This document shows, piece by piece, positions 10,541 through 20,390 of a stretch of DNA of 64,000 nt (the first letter of the stretch is position 1; every line of letters begins with the position of its first letter). The position numbers and the translations under genes are program-made. Source of the stretch: Forficula auricularia (Eukaryota; Arthropoda; Insecta; Dermaptera; Forficulidae); NCBI GenBank assembly GCA_024734495.1, contig JALMQS010000187.1, positions 18,166,455-18,230,454 on the forward strand, in the 5' to 3' direction. The notes below the pieces were generated by a model. The model was not told the origin of the DNA. It saw only the letters and a list, made by a program, of their open reading frames with translations, and ran no database searches.

Positions 10541-11095
10541 CGATTCAGAGAGAGGTTTAACTATCTGGGAGTTCAGATTTCTAGCAGACGAAACCTTAAG
10601 GAAGAAGTAACTTCGCAAGTCATCAAAGGAGCAAAAATTTCGGGCTGTCTATCCAATCTAGTCTGGAAAAATAAGTATATGTCTGCCGAAAGTAAAAGTA
10701 GGATATATAAGACCTGTGTTCGCCCGATAATAACATATGGGGCTGAGTCCAGGGCAGACAGAACCGTTACAAAGCAGCTTCTCCGGACAACTGAGATGAG
10801 AGTTGTAAGAGCCATCCATTCGAAGACCCTACATGACAAAATCCGGAGGGAACACCTTAGGAAAATAAGCGGTCTACAGGACAGTCGATTGGGTTCATGT
10901 AAGAAGAAGATCCTGGGATGCCCATGTAGACAGAATGCAAGACGACCGTCTCCCGAAAATATTGACAAAAAACCATCCCGAGGGGGTCAGAAGCCGTGGA
11001 AGACCGAAGAAAAGATGGAAAGAGAGAGTTGACCCTGATGTCTGAATATAATATGTTGGAGAAACAGGTGTTCGCACCTATATAGAAGAATAAGA
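10541..11095 (+). pseudogene. Non-LTR retrotransposon ORF2 C-terminus and 3' tail
   Basis: From 10541 the frame reads RFNYLGVQISSRRNLKEEV, SRIYKTCVRPIITYGAESRA and TEMRVVRAIHSKTLHDKIRR, which is the typical segment after the reverse transcriptase catalytic core. After GSCKKK (about 10905) the original frame is lost; one base over it resumes as RRSWDAHVDRMQDDRLPKIL and ends SRGRPKKRWKERVDPDV, stop (about 11044). So there is a single frameshift in the AAGAAGAAG run. A 3' UTR follows with a purine tail of AAGAAG repeats (11084-11107). A fragment of a related 3' end lies at 45.9 kb. It is inactive: catalytic box broken, core missing, frameshifted. Confidence 0.8.
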
Positions 11096-11331
11096 AGAAG
11101 AAGAAGATATTATCAATTAAAATTGATTACCCCACCTATATCATAAAGAAATTTACCAATCAAATTTATGACTCTTTAATTAATAATTTATTTTTAAGTA
11201 ATAATATATTTAGATATCCTATTATAAGTTAATTTTAATTAAATAATTTTATCTTGATTGGATAATACTTGTTTTTAAAATGCGTCGAAGTATTTGAAAT
11301 TGTTGTACATTTTTGTTATTTTTTATTGGTT
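11096..11331. other. AT-rich spacer
   Basis: Between the retrotransposon tail and a SINE. Nothing recognisable. Confidence 0.5.
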
Positions 11332-11616
11332 AATAAAGATGTGAGGCGACTGTGGGTCAGTGGCTAGAGTGTTGGGTCACTGCCTCGGAGATCGCTGGTT
11401 CGAGACCGAGTCTCGGCAGATAGATATTTGCAGTCGCCTCCTCTTGGAAAGTAATGGCAACCTACCAAGAGTATAATTGCCAAGTAACCTCTCCAAATTA
11501 GCCGTCCGGAACCGGCGTTAAAAAGTAGGTCATATATCTGTGTAAAACAACTAAACAGACTCATCACAGGTATGTGTGGAGAGGCGCCGACAGTCTAAGA
11601 AGAAGAATAAAGATGT
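11332..11616 (+). mobile_element. Full-length tRNA-derived SINE (family SINE3) with target duplication
   Basis: An 11-bp direct repeat, AATAAAGATGT, flanks the element at 11332-11342 and 11606-11616. The head has an A-box-like GTCAGTGGCTAGAG and a B-box-like GGTTCGAGAC; the body contains CTCTTGGAAAGTAATGGCAA and ACCGGCGTTAAA; the tail is AGAAGAAGAA. The AAGAAG tail and target duplication fit mobilisation by a non-LTR element; the RT remnant just upstream has a similar purine tail (inference). A second copy lies at 50.4 kb. Confidence 0.85.
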
Positions 11617-11995
11617 TATTTAATTTAATTTATTTTATTTTTAATATGCAAAAAAAGAAACATTTATAATTTATCATTACCAGCTGTCTGTACTGTCAAT
11701 ATAGTAGCTGTTCTCTTTCTAAAAAGTACTAGTGAAGCATAGTAGTTCTTTAGAAGTTAATTAAAAGTATTGTGTAGCCATCATGACTAATCGAAATCGT
11801 ACGGTAAATAGGCATAAGCAGTCAATGAGATACACATATTTTAGATAATGTACTATATATATTATATATACTATATAATATATTTTCGCTTGATTTCCAA
11901 GATCTAATAGTTTGTGATGCTTTCAATATATGACAAAGCTGAGGTCTGACTTAGAATCAAAACAAACACAATTAAACACCAGTTATCATATGAAC
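11617..11995. other. AT-rich spacer with TA-rich microsatellite
   Basis: A TA-rich simple repeat covers about 11851-11883. No gene seen. Confidence 0.5.
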
Positions 11996-12680
11996 CAGGG
12001 GTGGAGTGGCCAACACGGCCCGCTGGGAGTCATGTTGCGGGCCGCGGAGCTGGGTTAAATGAACATAAATGTTAACTTTATTGTACATAACACCAAAAGA
12101 ACATTACATCATGAGTCATTCGTATCATATATTTTTAAATTATAGCTAAGAAAAATTTGAAATATCTCGCATTTTTTGAAAAATTAATTGCTTTAAATAT
12201 CCCGTTAATATTCGTCTGCAAGGGAAAGATCAATTAATTAATAAAATATGATCATATTTCTGAATTTCAAATGAAACTTGGACTTTGGAAAGACAAAAAC
12301 CTTTCCTCACTTTACTACATTGTCATTGAAATCAGTCGTCACACAGAAGACGGCGGATAAATTCGCTTCTTTGATATCTGACTTAAACCTCAAATTTGAA
12401 AATCGATTTCAGGATTTTAAAAAACATCATGTGCTTTTTTGAGCATTTGCAACGCCATTCGCGGTAGATGTGAATTTATTACCAGAAAGATTACAAATGG
12501 AACATTGTGAAATGTGTTGTGATACACAGTTAAAGGAGAAATTCCATCAAGTTGGTTTGGAAGAGTTCTATGAAACGTATTTGGACAAGGGTAAATATCC
12601 TGCGTTTTACAAATACGTTCTGTCCGAAACAATGATGTGACATAAGCCCAGAACACAGGGCCGTCTAAGATGATGAATTA
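11996..12680 (+). pseudogene. hAT transposase remnant (C-terminal dimerisation part)
   Basis: From about 12370 the plus strand reads SDLNLKFENRFQDFKKHHVL, then after a shift FATPFAVDVNLLPERLQMEH, CEMCCDTQLKEKFHQVG and FYETYLDKGKYPAFYKYV. This resembles the C-terminal part of hAT-derived proteins of the GTF2I-repeat/ZBED-like group found widely in animals. The frame is broken near 12440 and ends in TGA at about 12638, before the usual dimerisation end. Terminal-like text flanks it: CAGGGGTGGAGTGGCCAACA near 11997 and CACAGGGCCGTCTAAGA near 12655, both hAT-style beginnings, but they do not pair with each other, so two elements may be involved. Confidence 0.6.
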
Positions 12681-12848
12681 AGAGGGCCAAACTCTTATAA
12701 TGATAAGGCTAGTAGATAAGAGGAAGGGTTTATAATTATAAGTTTATTATTAAGGCTACTCTAAATGGTGAGCATCGTGAAAAATTTTCAACCTTTTATT
12801 CCATTTTTGGAAAAATACAGAAAGATATTTAGGTATGTTTTGATATAA

Positions 12849-12948
12849 NNNNNNNNNNNNNNNNNNNNNNNNNNNNNNNNNNNNNNNNNNNNNNNNNNNN
12901 NNNNNNNNNNNNNNNNNNNNNNNNNNNNNNNNNNNNNNNNNNNNNNNN
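12849..12948. other. Assembly gap (100 N)
   Basis: Exactly 100 unknown bases, the usual placeholder length. The left end of the large foldback element abuts it, so the true left end of that element is missing. Confidence 0.98.
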
Positions 12949-13906
12949 AATGCGAAGCATGGGGAAAGTATTGTAATCGCTCTCGCGGCAAGCGCGGTTT
13001 CAAAGGTCCTCAGGTAAAGACTACGGAACCCATGGACTCAATTAAAGTCACAAATTGAAGTATTCAATTAGGTTGAATTTTAGCACGTGACGGTTTTGCC
13101 AAAAGTAACATGGGGTCTCGTCGAGAGGCCAAAAAGTGTCGATTTTTTCATTTAATGCGTGCGGATGTATGTATGTATGTATGGATGGATGTATGTTATC
13201 GCTTTATTTGGCCCACGATTTTTTCCACACCGTTGCAATCGATTGAAATGAAATTGAAAAACCTACCATTAGTTTAACAAACTGAAGCGCTGATTAGTTT
13301 TTGGTACATATCGGCTCACAAACATTAGTACTTTATTTCGCATACTTTTTTAGTTTTTTCTAAATATTTTGAAAATGACTTAACCAATTTTGATGAAATT
13401 TAATATCCGTAATTAAGTACCTTGGGGACCACAAAAAAGGTTAAATAAAGTTTTTAGTAAAATTATATTTTAAAGTACTTTACTCTAGAGTAAGATGGTA
13501 CCTTTTTTAATTTTTAATTCTTTAAAATTTATTCATTTGAAAGTTTTAATATAGCTCATTTAGCCCTGCTTAAGTAAGAATGGATAGGCTTCTCTCTGTG
13601 AAATGCTAAAAATTTGGGAGGAAATTTTATAAGTAGCCATAGCAACTGCGTTGTTTTCTTATCCGTTACCTTTGCTGAAGACATAGAGGAATCGATTTAA
13701 AACCAAAAATAGCGATTGATTCTCATCTAGTACTTGAGGAATAACCATTCTCATATTGGATTTTTTGACGATTCGATTATTCACACACGTTTTCAGTAGA
13801 GGTTGCAATTAATAGTCAAAACATCAAAAAATGGAATGCAATAAGGTTATTCCTCTAGTATTAGACAAGAATCGATCGTTATTTTTTATTTTAAGTCGAT
13901 TCCTCC

Positions 13907-14140
13907 ATGTCTTCAGCAATGGTTACCAATAATAATAGAAGCGTCAAAAAATCCAATGCAGAATGGTTATTCCTTCGACTGTTAAATGAGAATCAATCGC
14001 TATTTTTGAATTTAAGTCAACAAGGACTGCAAATAGGCAAGCGATATCTGATTAATAATAAAGGAATAAACATATTAATATTTCAAATGAATCTTGATAA
14101 AGTTGAGCAACGATCCGTTGCAATTCTATTTTACGCCTGA
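13907..14140 (+). other. Incidental 77-codon frame in the foldback interior
   Basis: An open frame runs through diverged array units and the CAACGGATCGTTGC-type block. It matches no domain I know and is built of repeat sequence, so I do not call it a gene. Confidence 0.6.
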
Positions 14141-14439
14141 TTGGGTTGGAGGTCTTAATTAATCAAGACGATTGTTAATGGTGGCGAAGTCATGGCCATC
14201 TCACGATCTTTACCATACTCCCCTGCCCACTCGGGAATTTGAAGAAATAAACTGCAACGGATCGTTGCTAAACTTTATCCAAATTCATTTGAAATATTAA
14301 TATGTTTGTTCCTTTATTATTAATCAGATATCACTTGCAATTTGTAGTTCATATTGAAATTAATTCAAAAATAATTCTCATTTAAGAGTCGAGGAATAAC
14401 CATTCTACATTGGACTTTGACGTTTCGGTTGTACCATAA

Positions 14440-15440
14440 AAAGAATTTAGTCTTTTTTGATTTTAAGTCGATTCTTCTACATTTTCAGTAGAGGTTTCCA
14501 TTAATAGTCAAAACATCAAAAATGGAATGCAATAAGGTTATTCCTCTAGTATTAGATAAGAATTGATCGTTATTTTTGATTTTAAGTCGATTCCTCCATG
14601 TCTTCAGCAATGGTTACCAATAATAATCGAAACGTCAAGGACCTAATGTAGAATTGTTATTCCTCAAGTATTAGATGAGAATCAATCGCTATTTTTGATT
14701 TTAAGTCGATTCCTCTATGTCTTCAGCAATGGTTACCAATAAAAACCGAAACGTCAAAAATCCAATATAGAATGATTATTCCTCAAGTACTAGATGAGAA
14801 TCAATCGCTATTTTTGGTTTAAAGTCGATTTCTCTATGTCTTCAGCAATGGTTACTAATAAAAACCGAAACGTCAAAAATCCAATATAGAATGATTATTC
14901 CTCAAGTATTAGATGAGAATCAATCGCTATTTTTGGTTTAAAGTCGATTTCTCTATGTCTTCAGCAATGGTTACTAATAAAAACCGAAACGTCAAAAATC
15001 CAATATAGAATGATTATTCCTCAAGTACTAGATGAGAATCAATCGCTATTTTTGGTTTAAAGTCGATTTCTCTATGTCTTCAGCAATGGTTACTAATAAA
15101 AAACCGAAACGTCAAAAATCCAATATAGAATGATTATTCCTCAAGTACTAGATGAGAATCAATCGCTATTTTTGGTTTAAAGTCGATTTCTCTATGTCTT
15201 CAGCAATGGTTACTAATAAAAAACCGAAACGTCAAAAATCCAATATAGAATGATTATTCCTCAAGTACTAGATGAGAATCAATCGCTATTTTTGGTTTAA
15301 AGTCGATTTCTCTATGTCTTCAGCAATGGTTACTAATAAACCGAAACGTCAAAAAATCCAATATAGAATGATTATTCCTCAAGTACTAGATGAGAATCAA
15401 TCGCTATTTTTGGTTTAAAATCGATTTCTCTGTCTTCAGC
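14440..15440. repeat. Tandem array of 119-120-bp units inside the foldback element
   Basis: The landmark TGTCTTCAGCAATGGTTAC recurs at about 14599, 14718, 14837, 14956, 15075, 15195 and 15315, with a variant at 15431. Spacing is 119 four times, then 120 twice, then about 116. Units from 14760 on are nearly identical, which points to recent amplification; earlier ones are more diverged. Confidence 0.9.
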
Positions 15441-16186
15441 AAAGGTAACGGATAAGAAAACAACGCAGTTGCTATGGTTACTCATAAAAATTCCTCCCAA
15501 ATTTTTAGCATTTCACAGAGAGAAGCCTATCCATTCTTACTTAAGCAAGGCTAAATGAGCTATATTAAAACTTTCAAATGAATAAATTTTAAAGAATTTA
15601 AAAAATTAAAAAAGTACCATCTTACTCTAGAGTAAAGTACTTTAAAATATAATTTTACTAAAAACTTTATTTAACCTTTTTTGTGGTCCCCAAGGTATTT
15701 AATTAGGATATTAAATTTCATCAAAATTGGTTAAGTCATTTTCAAGATATTTAGAAAAAACTAAAAAGTACCGAAATAAAGTACTAATGTTTGTGGGCCG
15801 ATATGTACCAAAAACTAATCAGCGCTTCATTTTGTTAAACTAATGGTAGGTTTTCAATTTCATTTCAATCGGTGCAACGGTGTGGAAAAATCGTGGGCCA
15901 AAAAAGCGATAACATACATACATACATCCATACATACATCCATCCATACGCACGCACTAAATGAAAAAATCGCACTTTTTGGCCTCTCGACGAGACCCCA
16001 TGTAATTTTTGGCAAAACCGTCACGTGCTAATATTCAACCTAATTGAATACTACAATTTGTGACTTTAATTGAGTCCATGGGTTCCGTAGTCTTTACCTG
16101 AGGACCCCTTTGAAGCCACGCTTGCCCCGAGAGCGATTACAATACTTTACCCATGCTTTGCATTGGATAAAGTAAAAAATATTTGC

Positions 16187-16796
16187 ATTGATAGTTAGTT
16201 CCCTAAAGCCTTATAGATAGGCTAACTAACTGTAAAAAATTGGTTTAAGTGGAACAAAGTGTTCATATTTTAAACCCTTCTAATTTAAGGTCCGATTTCA
16301 ATAAATATTTAATCAGGACTCAATCTCATTATAAAATTTCGTTTTGATGCCTTCATTGTTTTTTGAGATAGAGGGTACTCAAAATGTGTTAATATACTAG
16401 ACACTCCCTCATACTAGCTCACTAACAGATATTTTGACAAACATACATTTATCCATATTTACTCTTTATTACAATATTCTAGACCGAAACGCTGTGAATT
16501 CAATCATTTTTTAACTCAAAATAGTTTCACCGTTTTTGAGACATTTTATTTTTTTCGATATACGGGAGTTATCCCAGTTACAATATACATTTTTATACAA
16601 TAAATCAACAATTTAACAAAACTAAAATACTAATTTATAGTCTTAATTATTTTTATAGAGAAACGTTTGCGGAATTTAACATAATGTAATGCATTTATTT
16701 TTATTATAATTATATTTCATTTAAATTGAGTAGATAACAATTATTTTTATAGATAAATTTTTATGTACTATTACAATATTTCACTATACTCAGCAT
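16187..16796. repeat. Strongly diverged family A-like sequence and AT-rich spacer
   Basis: 16300-16560 retains weak family A order on the minus strand (TTTTTGAGATAGAGG, CTAACAGATATTTTGACAAA, CAAAATAGTTTCACCGTTTT) but is badly decayed. The remainder is AT-rich. Confidence 0.45.
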
Positions 16797-17615
16797 GGTA
16801 AAGTAATAAGCTGACGTGTTCTGATGTGCCCATCCACTTGACTTTACTATACAACCTGGCCCCTCACTTATATTTAATATTTAATAAAATTATTTATAAT
16901 CATGTAGGGGAGGGGGTTAGTTTTTGCATTTTTAGATTACTCTGGGCCCACTGATTATGCATACAAATATTTTAATTTTTTAGAACCTACACCCCCCCGC
17001 CTCCATTTTTGAGAGTTAGTTTTTGCATTTTTAGACTTTTGGTGTCCTTCTGATTATGTATACAAAATTTGGTTTAGTTTGGTAAATAGCCAAAATTTTC
17101 AGTTTTTTGACCCTCCCCTCTCCAATTTTGGGCGGTTAGTTTTTGCATTTTTAGACTTCTGGGGGTCCACTGATTATGTATACAAAATTTAGTTGAGTTT
17201 TCTCAAATGGCCTAGATTTTTTATTTTTAACCCCTCTCCACCTCCCTTAATTTTAGGTCGATGTGCCCCAAAATCTAATCAGCTCTTAATCTCAAGGGAC
17301 CAAAACTACGGATGAAATTTCATTTTGATATTCCCACTAGTTTTTGAGCTAGCTTGTCCACAAAAATTTTGGAACGCACAGACTAATTAACAGACTAACA
17401 GACAGTTTAACAAAACAATTATTATCTCAAAAAATATAGTTTTTTCGATGTTTACTTGTTACGGCTTTTTTGTAGACCGTAACGCCATAGTTTTGTCCAA
17501 TTTTTTTAATCAAAATATTTTCAGCCGTTTTTAAGATATTTCGGAAAAAAAACAAAAACACTTTTTTCATGCACGATTACAATACTTGACCATACCCTTT
17601 ATGGCAAAGTAAAAT
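16797..17615 (-). repeat. Family A element, copy A4, with three internal units
   Basis: Full-length minus copy. The internal unit starting GTTAGTTTTTGCATTTTTAG and including CCACTGATTATGTATAC is present three times (about 16917, 17018 and 17137), against one to two in the other copies. Both ends (AAGCTGACGTGTTCTGATGT and the TATGGCAAAGTAAAAT end) are present. Confidence 0.8.
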
Positions 17616-17689
17616 GAATAACCGGGTTCAATTTCTTGTACACCTTGTGTATAATCGAAAAAAGTGGGAATATTCAGGAGATAATTTCA

Positions 17690-18003
17690 AAGGATAAAGT
17701 GAAAAGCCGAGGCGCCGGCGCCGGCGTTAGGATGGATTAACTTTTCATAAAAGTGGGTGATTGTAAAAGAATGCAAAGACAGACAGACAGACAGGACGGA
17801 AAGGGTTAATCTCCAATGGTGTCAGCCAGTCAGTCACTCAGCTTTCTTTCTTTCTTTCCATGTAAACAAGCAGGCCCTGTTATTATGGATGGATGGGTCG
17901 GACAGAGAGAGAGGGTGCTCGTTAGCAGCCAAAGGGTTGCTTACTGAATTCGTTCACAACCACCCCACAATTCAACTACCTTTCAACACCCCCCTCTTTT
18001 TTG
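17690..18003 (+). other. Unique, compositionally distinct stretch
   Basis: It has a CGCCGGCGCCGGCG run (17712-17726), a (CAGA) repeat near 17781, TTTC repeats near 17843 and generally higher G/C than its surroundings. An open frame of 87 codons (17757-18020) has no recognisable domain. It leads directly into the splice-like junction at 18008. It might be an untranslated exon, an intronic regulatory segment, or chance. Confidence 0.35.
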
Positions 18004-18014
18004 TTCAGGTAAAT
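17980..18014 (+). promoter_or_regulatory. Candidate recursive-splicing (ratchet) site 1
   Basis: CACCCCCCTCTTTTTTGTTCAG runs directly into GTAAAT; the acceptor AG ends at 18008 and a donor-like GT starts at 18009. A joined acceptor and donor with no exon between them is the definition of a ratchet point known from long insect introns. The donor half is good but not perfect. Confidence 0.35.
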
Positions 18015-18048
18015 TATTAGAAATTATAAATAATAATAATAAAAATAA

Positions 18049-18605
18049 TTTTTAAGAAAAAAATAAAACCGACTTCAAAAAATTAAATGCAACAAATAAA
18101 ATACACTAAAAGGTATAAAATAATTATTATCTTATTTAGTTACAACTAAACGACGAAATATTAACATGAAATTACTTTTGAAGTCGGTACCAAACAAACT
18201 ATACCTATAAGCGAGCGTACCTGCCAAACGTACTAAGTAAGATCCGTCGAGTGCGATTCATAAAAGGTATATGTTTGGCACCGACTTCAAAAAGTAATTT
18301 CATGTTAATATTTCGTCGTTTAGTTGTAACTAAATAAGATAATAATTATTTTATACCTTTTAGTGTATTTTATTTGTTGCATTTAATTTTTTGAAGTCGG
18401 TTTTTATTTTTCTAAAATTATTTCTCTTTTTAGTGATGTTATTAATAGTGATCATATCATCAGAACTTGACCAAATTAATATGACACCATCCCTAAGACA
18501 CCCCCTTTCGGATAAAAAAAGAACCATCGAAATCGGTTCATAAACAAAAGAGGTTAGGTCTAAACAAACCTAATAAAGAAGGTCTAAATACCGGTGAAAA
18601 AAAAC
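18049..18605 (-). repeat. Family C element, copy C2 (hairpin-bearing, truncated)
   Basis: Arms 18060-18187 and 18279-18408 around a ~90-bp loop reading CTATACCTATAAGCGAGCGT first on plus. The body follows to about 18600, where the copy ends before its GGAGGTTCTC end, cut next to the Penelope-like insertion. Confidence 0.8.
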
Positions 18606-19364
18606 ACAGTAGTATATACTATTAAATTTCTTCCAGAACTTAAGTGACTTGATTTAAATTTTCATTAAATTGAAGGGTTGGTTTTGTCACAAATATAATA
18701 AAACAATAATTTTAATAACTATTAGAATTATTTAATTGATAACTATACAGTTTCGGTCACCACTGGTCGACCATCCTCAGTAGTTCTAAAAATTGAAATG
18801 AAACATTTATTTACAATTTTTTCTTTTATAGAGAATTATATAATACAAAATTTATTTTATTTTTTTATTTTTACAATAATTTGAAATCATACATACATCT
18901 CGTTCAAGAACCGGAATTTGTCATTTCACATGAAACATTCATTCTTAAATCTTCAATATAGACACATCACACAATTCATTACAATCACACACATACATAT
19001 ATATAGCAACAATTTATAAAACGTTTATCACTGAGCTAGAAACTATTCTGAATTAAAGATTATATTAAATATTATTTTCAAATTTTATTTTTTCTAATTA
19101 TCTCATTGCATCGTCAATCATTATACAATTAAAAATATAAATAATCCATTCTAGAAACACATTATAAGTTAATTCATTCTTTATTTTTAATTTTTTATTA
19201 ATGACATATCAAAATACACATCTCCCTATTACAATTTTTCTTATAAAATCAATACATATTCTATCAACACACCAAATCAAATCAATATTCTCACAACAAT
19301 GACACAATCAGACTATAACATTCCGATAGGCCACTCATGAACATATTCAATAATAAGACTCATC

Positions 19365-19703
19365 TTGAAAAACTTGATAAAATGGGGGTTGTTTATGAGT
19401 TGGTTTGTGATTCATGTAAAAAAGATAAAAAAAACACACAAATATATAGGTGAGACTTCAAGACATTTGAGACAAAGAATTAAAAAACATATTTCATCGA
19501 TTAATGGAAATAAATTGGTCTCCGCGTTATCCATTCATGCTATTGACAACGAGCATAGTTTCGATTTTGAAGGAGTTAAGATACTAGATTATGAGAAAAA
19601 TTGGACCAAGAGAAAAATAAAAGAATCTCTTTATATATTGAACGATATCGATAATTGTGTAAATTTCAAAAATGGATTCGGAAAACATATCGGAATGTTA
19701 TAG
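19365..19703 (+). pseudogene. GIY-YIG endonuclease end of a Penelope-like ORF
   Basis: The readable frame contains HKYIGETSRHLRQRIKKH, then ALSIHAIDNEHSFDFEGVK, then RKIKESLYILND and a stop at 19701. This is the Penelope GIY-YIG layout: tyrosine-glycine start, conserved arginines, then an H-x-H-x-F block and a late glutamate in KES. Just upstream, in the +1 frame from 19381, the text reads KMGVVYELVCDSCKKD, which supplies the usual upstream VVY and paired-cysteine segment. The two parts are separated by one frameshift at the A run near 19429-19436, so the first methionine of the long frame (19365) is not the natural start. Reverse transcriptase is absent, so the copy is dead. Confidence 0.85.
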
Positions 19704-20224
19704 TCTCAGTGTGTCATTGTTGTGAGAATATTGATTTGATTTGGTGTGTTGATTAAATATGTATTGATTTTATAAGAAAAATGTAATAGGGAGATGTGTA
19801 TTTTGATATGTCATTAATAAAAAATTAAAAATAAAGAATGAATTTAACTTATAATGTGTTTCTAGAATGGATTATTTATAATGGGTTTTTTAATTGTATA
19901 ATGATTGACGATGCAATGAGATAATTAGAAAAAATAAAATTTGAAAATAATATTTAATATAATCATTAATTCAGAATAGTTTCTAGCTCAGTGATAAACG
20001 TTTTTATAAATTGTTGCTATATATATGTATGTGTGTGATTGTAATGAATTGTGTGATGTGTCTATATTGAAGATTTAAGAATGAATGTTTCATGTGAAAT
20101 GACAAATTCCGGTTCTTGAACGAGATGTATGTATGATTTCAAATTATTGTAAAAATAAAAAAATAAAATAAATTTTGTATTATATAATTCTCTATAAAAG
20201 AAAAAATTGTAAATAAATGTTTCA

Positions 20225-20280
20225 TTTCAATTTTTAGAACTACTGAGGATGGTCGACCAGTGGTGACCGAAACTGTATAG
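20225..20280 (+). ncRNA. Hammerhead-like motif in the Penelope terminal repeat
   Basis: CTGAGGA, then U, then GGTC paired with GACC across a 10-base loop, then GAAACT (20240-20272). The reverse copy is at 18734-18780. The order CUGANGA, stem, GAAA is the hammerhead core order, and Penelope-like elements are known to carry hammerhead motifs, but the extra U before the stem and the lack of an obvious third helix make activity uncertain. Confidence 0.4.
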
Positions 20281-20390
20281 TTATCAATTAAATAATTCTA
20301 ATAGTTATTAAAATTATTGTTTTATTATATTTGTGACAAAACCAACCCTTCAATTTAATGAAAAAAAGTAGTATATACATATTCTGAATC

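Larger units (their letters stand above)
12949..16186. mobile_element. Large foldback element (family B/FB) with internal tandem array
   Basis: Outer arms of about 740 bp are inverted copies: 12949-13685 against 15425-16172. Shared landmarks include GCGAAGCATGGGTAAAGTAT, ACTACGGAACCCATGGACTC, the GGATGGATGTATGTATG microsatellite, ACCTTGGGGACCACAAAAAA and AAGTAAGAATGGATAGGCTT. The interior has units of 119-120 bp in both orientations, flipping near 13785 and near 14440. No transposase is present. The design (long arms, tandem repeats, no coding) matches foldback-type DNA elements. The left end is lost in the gap; the right end is near GGATAAAGTAAAA. Confidence 0.8.
18608..20378 (+). mobile_element. 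Penelope-like element, 5'-truncated, with inverted terminal copies and target duplication
   Basis: A 12-bp direct repeat, AGTAGTATATAC, lies at 18608-18619 and 20367-20378. Inside, 18645-19335 is the reverse complement of 19680-20362, with near identity over about 690 bp. Between the arms sits a GIY-YIG coding fragment. Penelope-like elements commonly carry such inverted or direct terminal copies ('pseudo-LTRs') and an endonuclease of this type. The left arm even includes the last codons of the frame (HIGML and stop, reversed). The left arm is about 40 bp longer at its outer end than the right one. Confidence 0.85.

Noticed and set aside
12949..15440. CRISPR-like array from regular ~119-bp repeats
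   Set aside because: Units are contiguous with no unique spacers, and the context is a eukaryotic foldback element.
15843..16031. 62-codon frame with repeated IHTS residues
   Set aside because: It is the ATACATAC/CATC microsatellite of the foldback arm read as protein.
18608..20378. LTR retrotransposon
   Set aside because: The terminal copies are inverted, not direct, there are no TG...CA ends, and the coding fragment is GIY-YIG rather than integrase.
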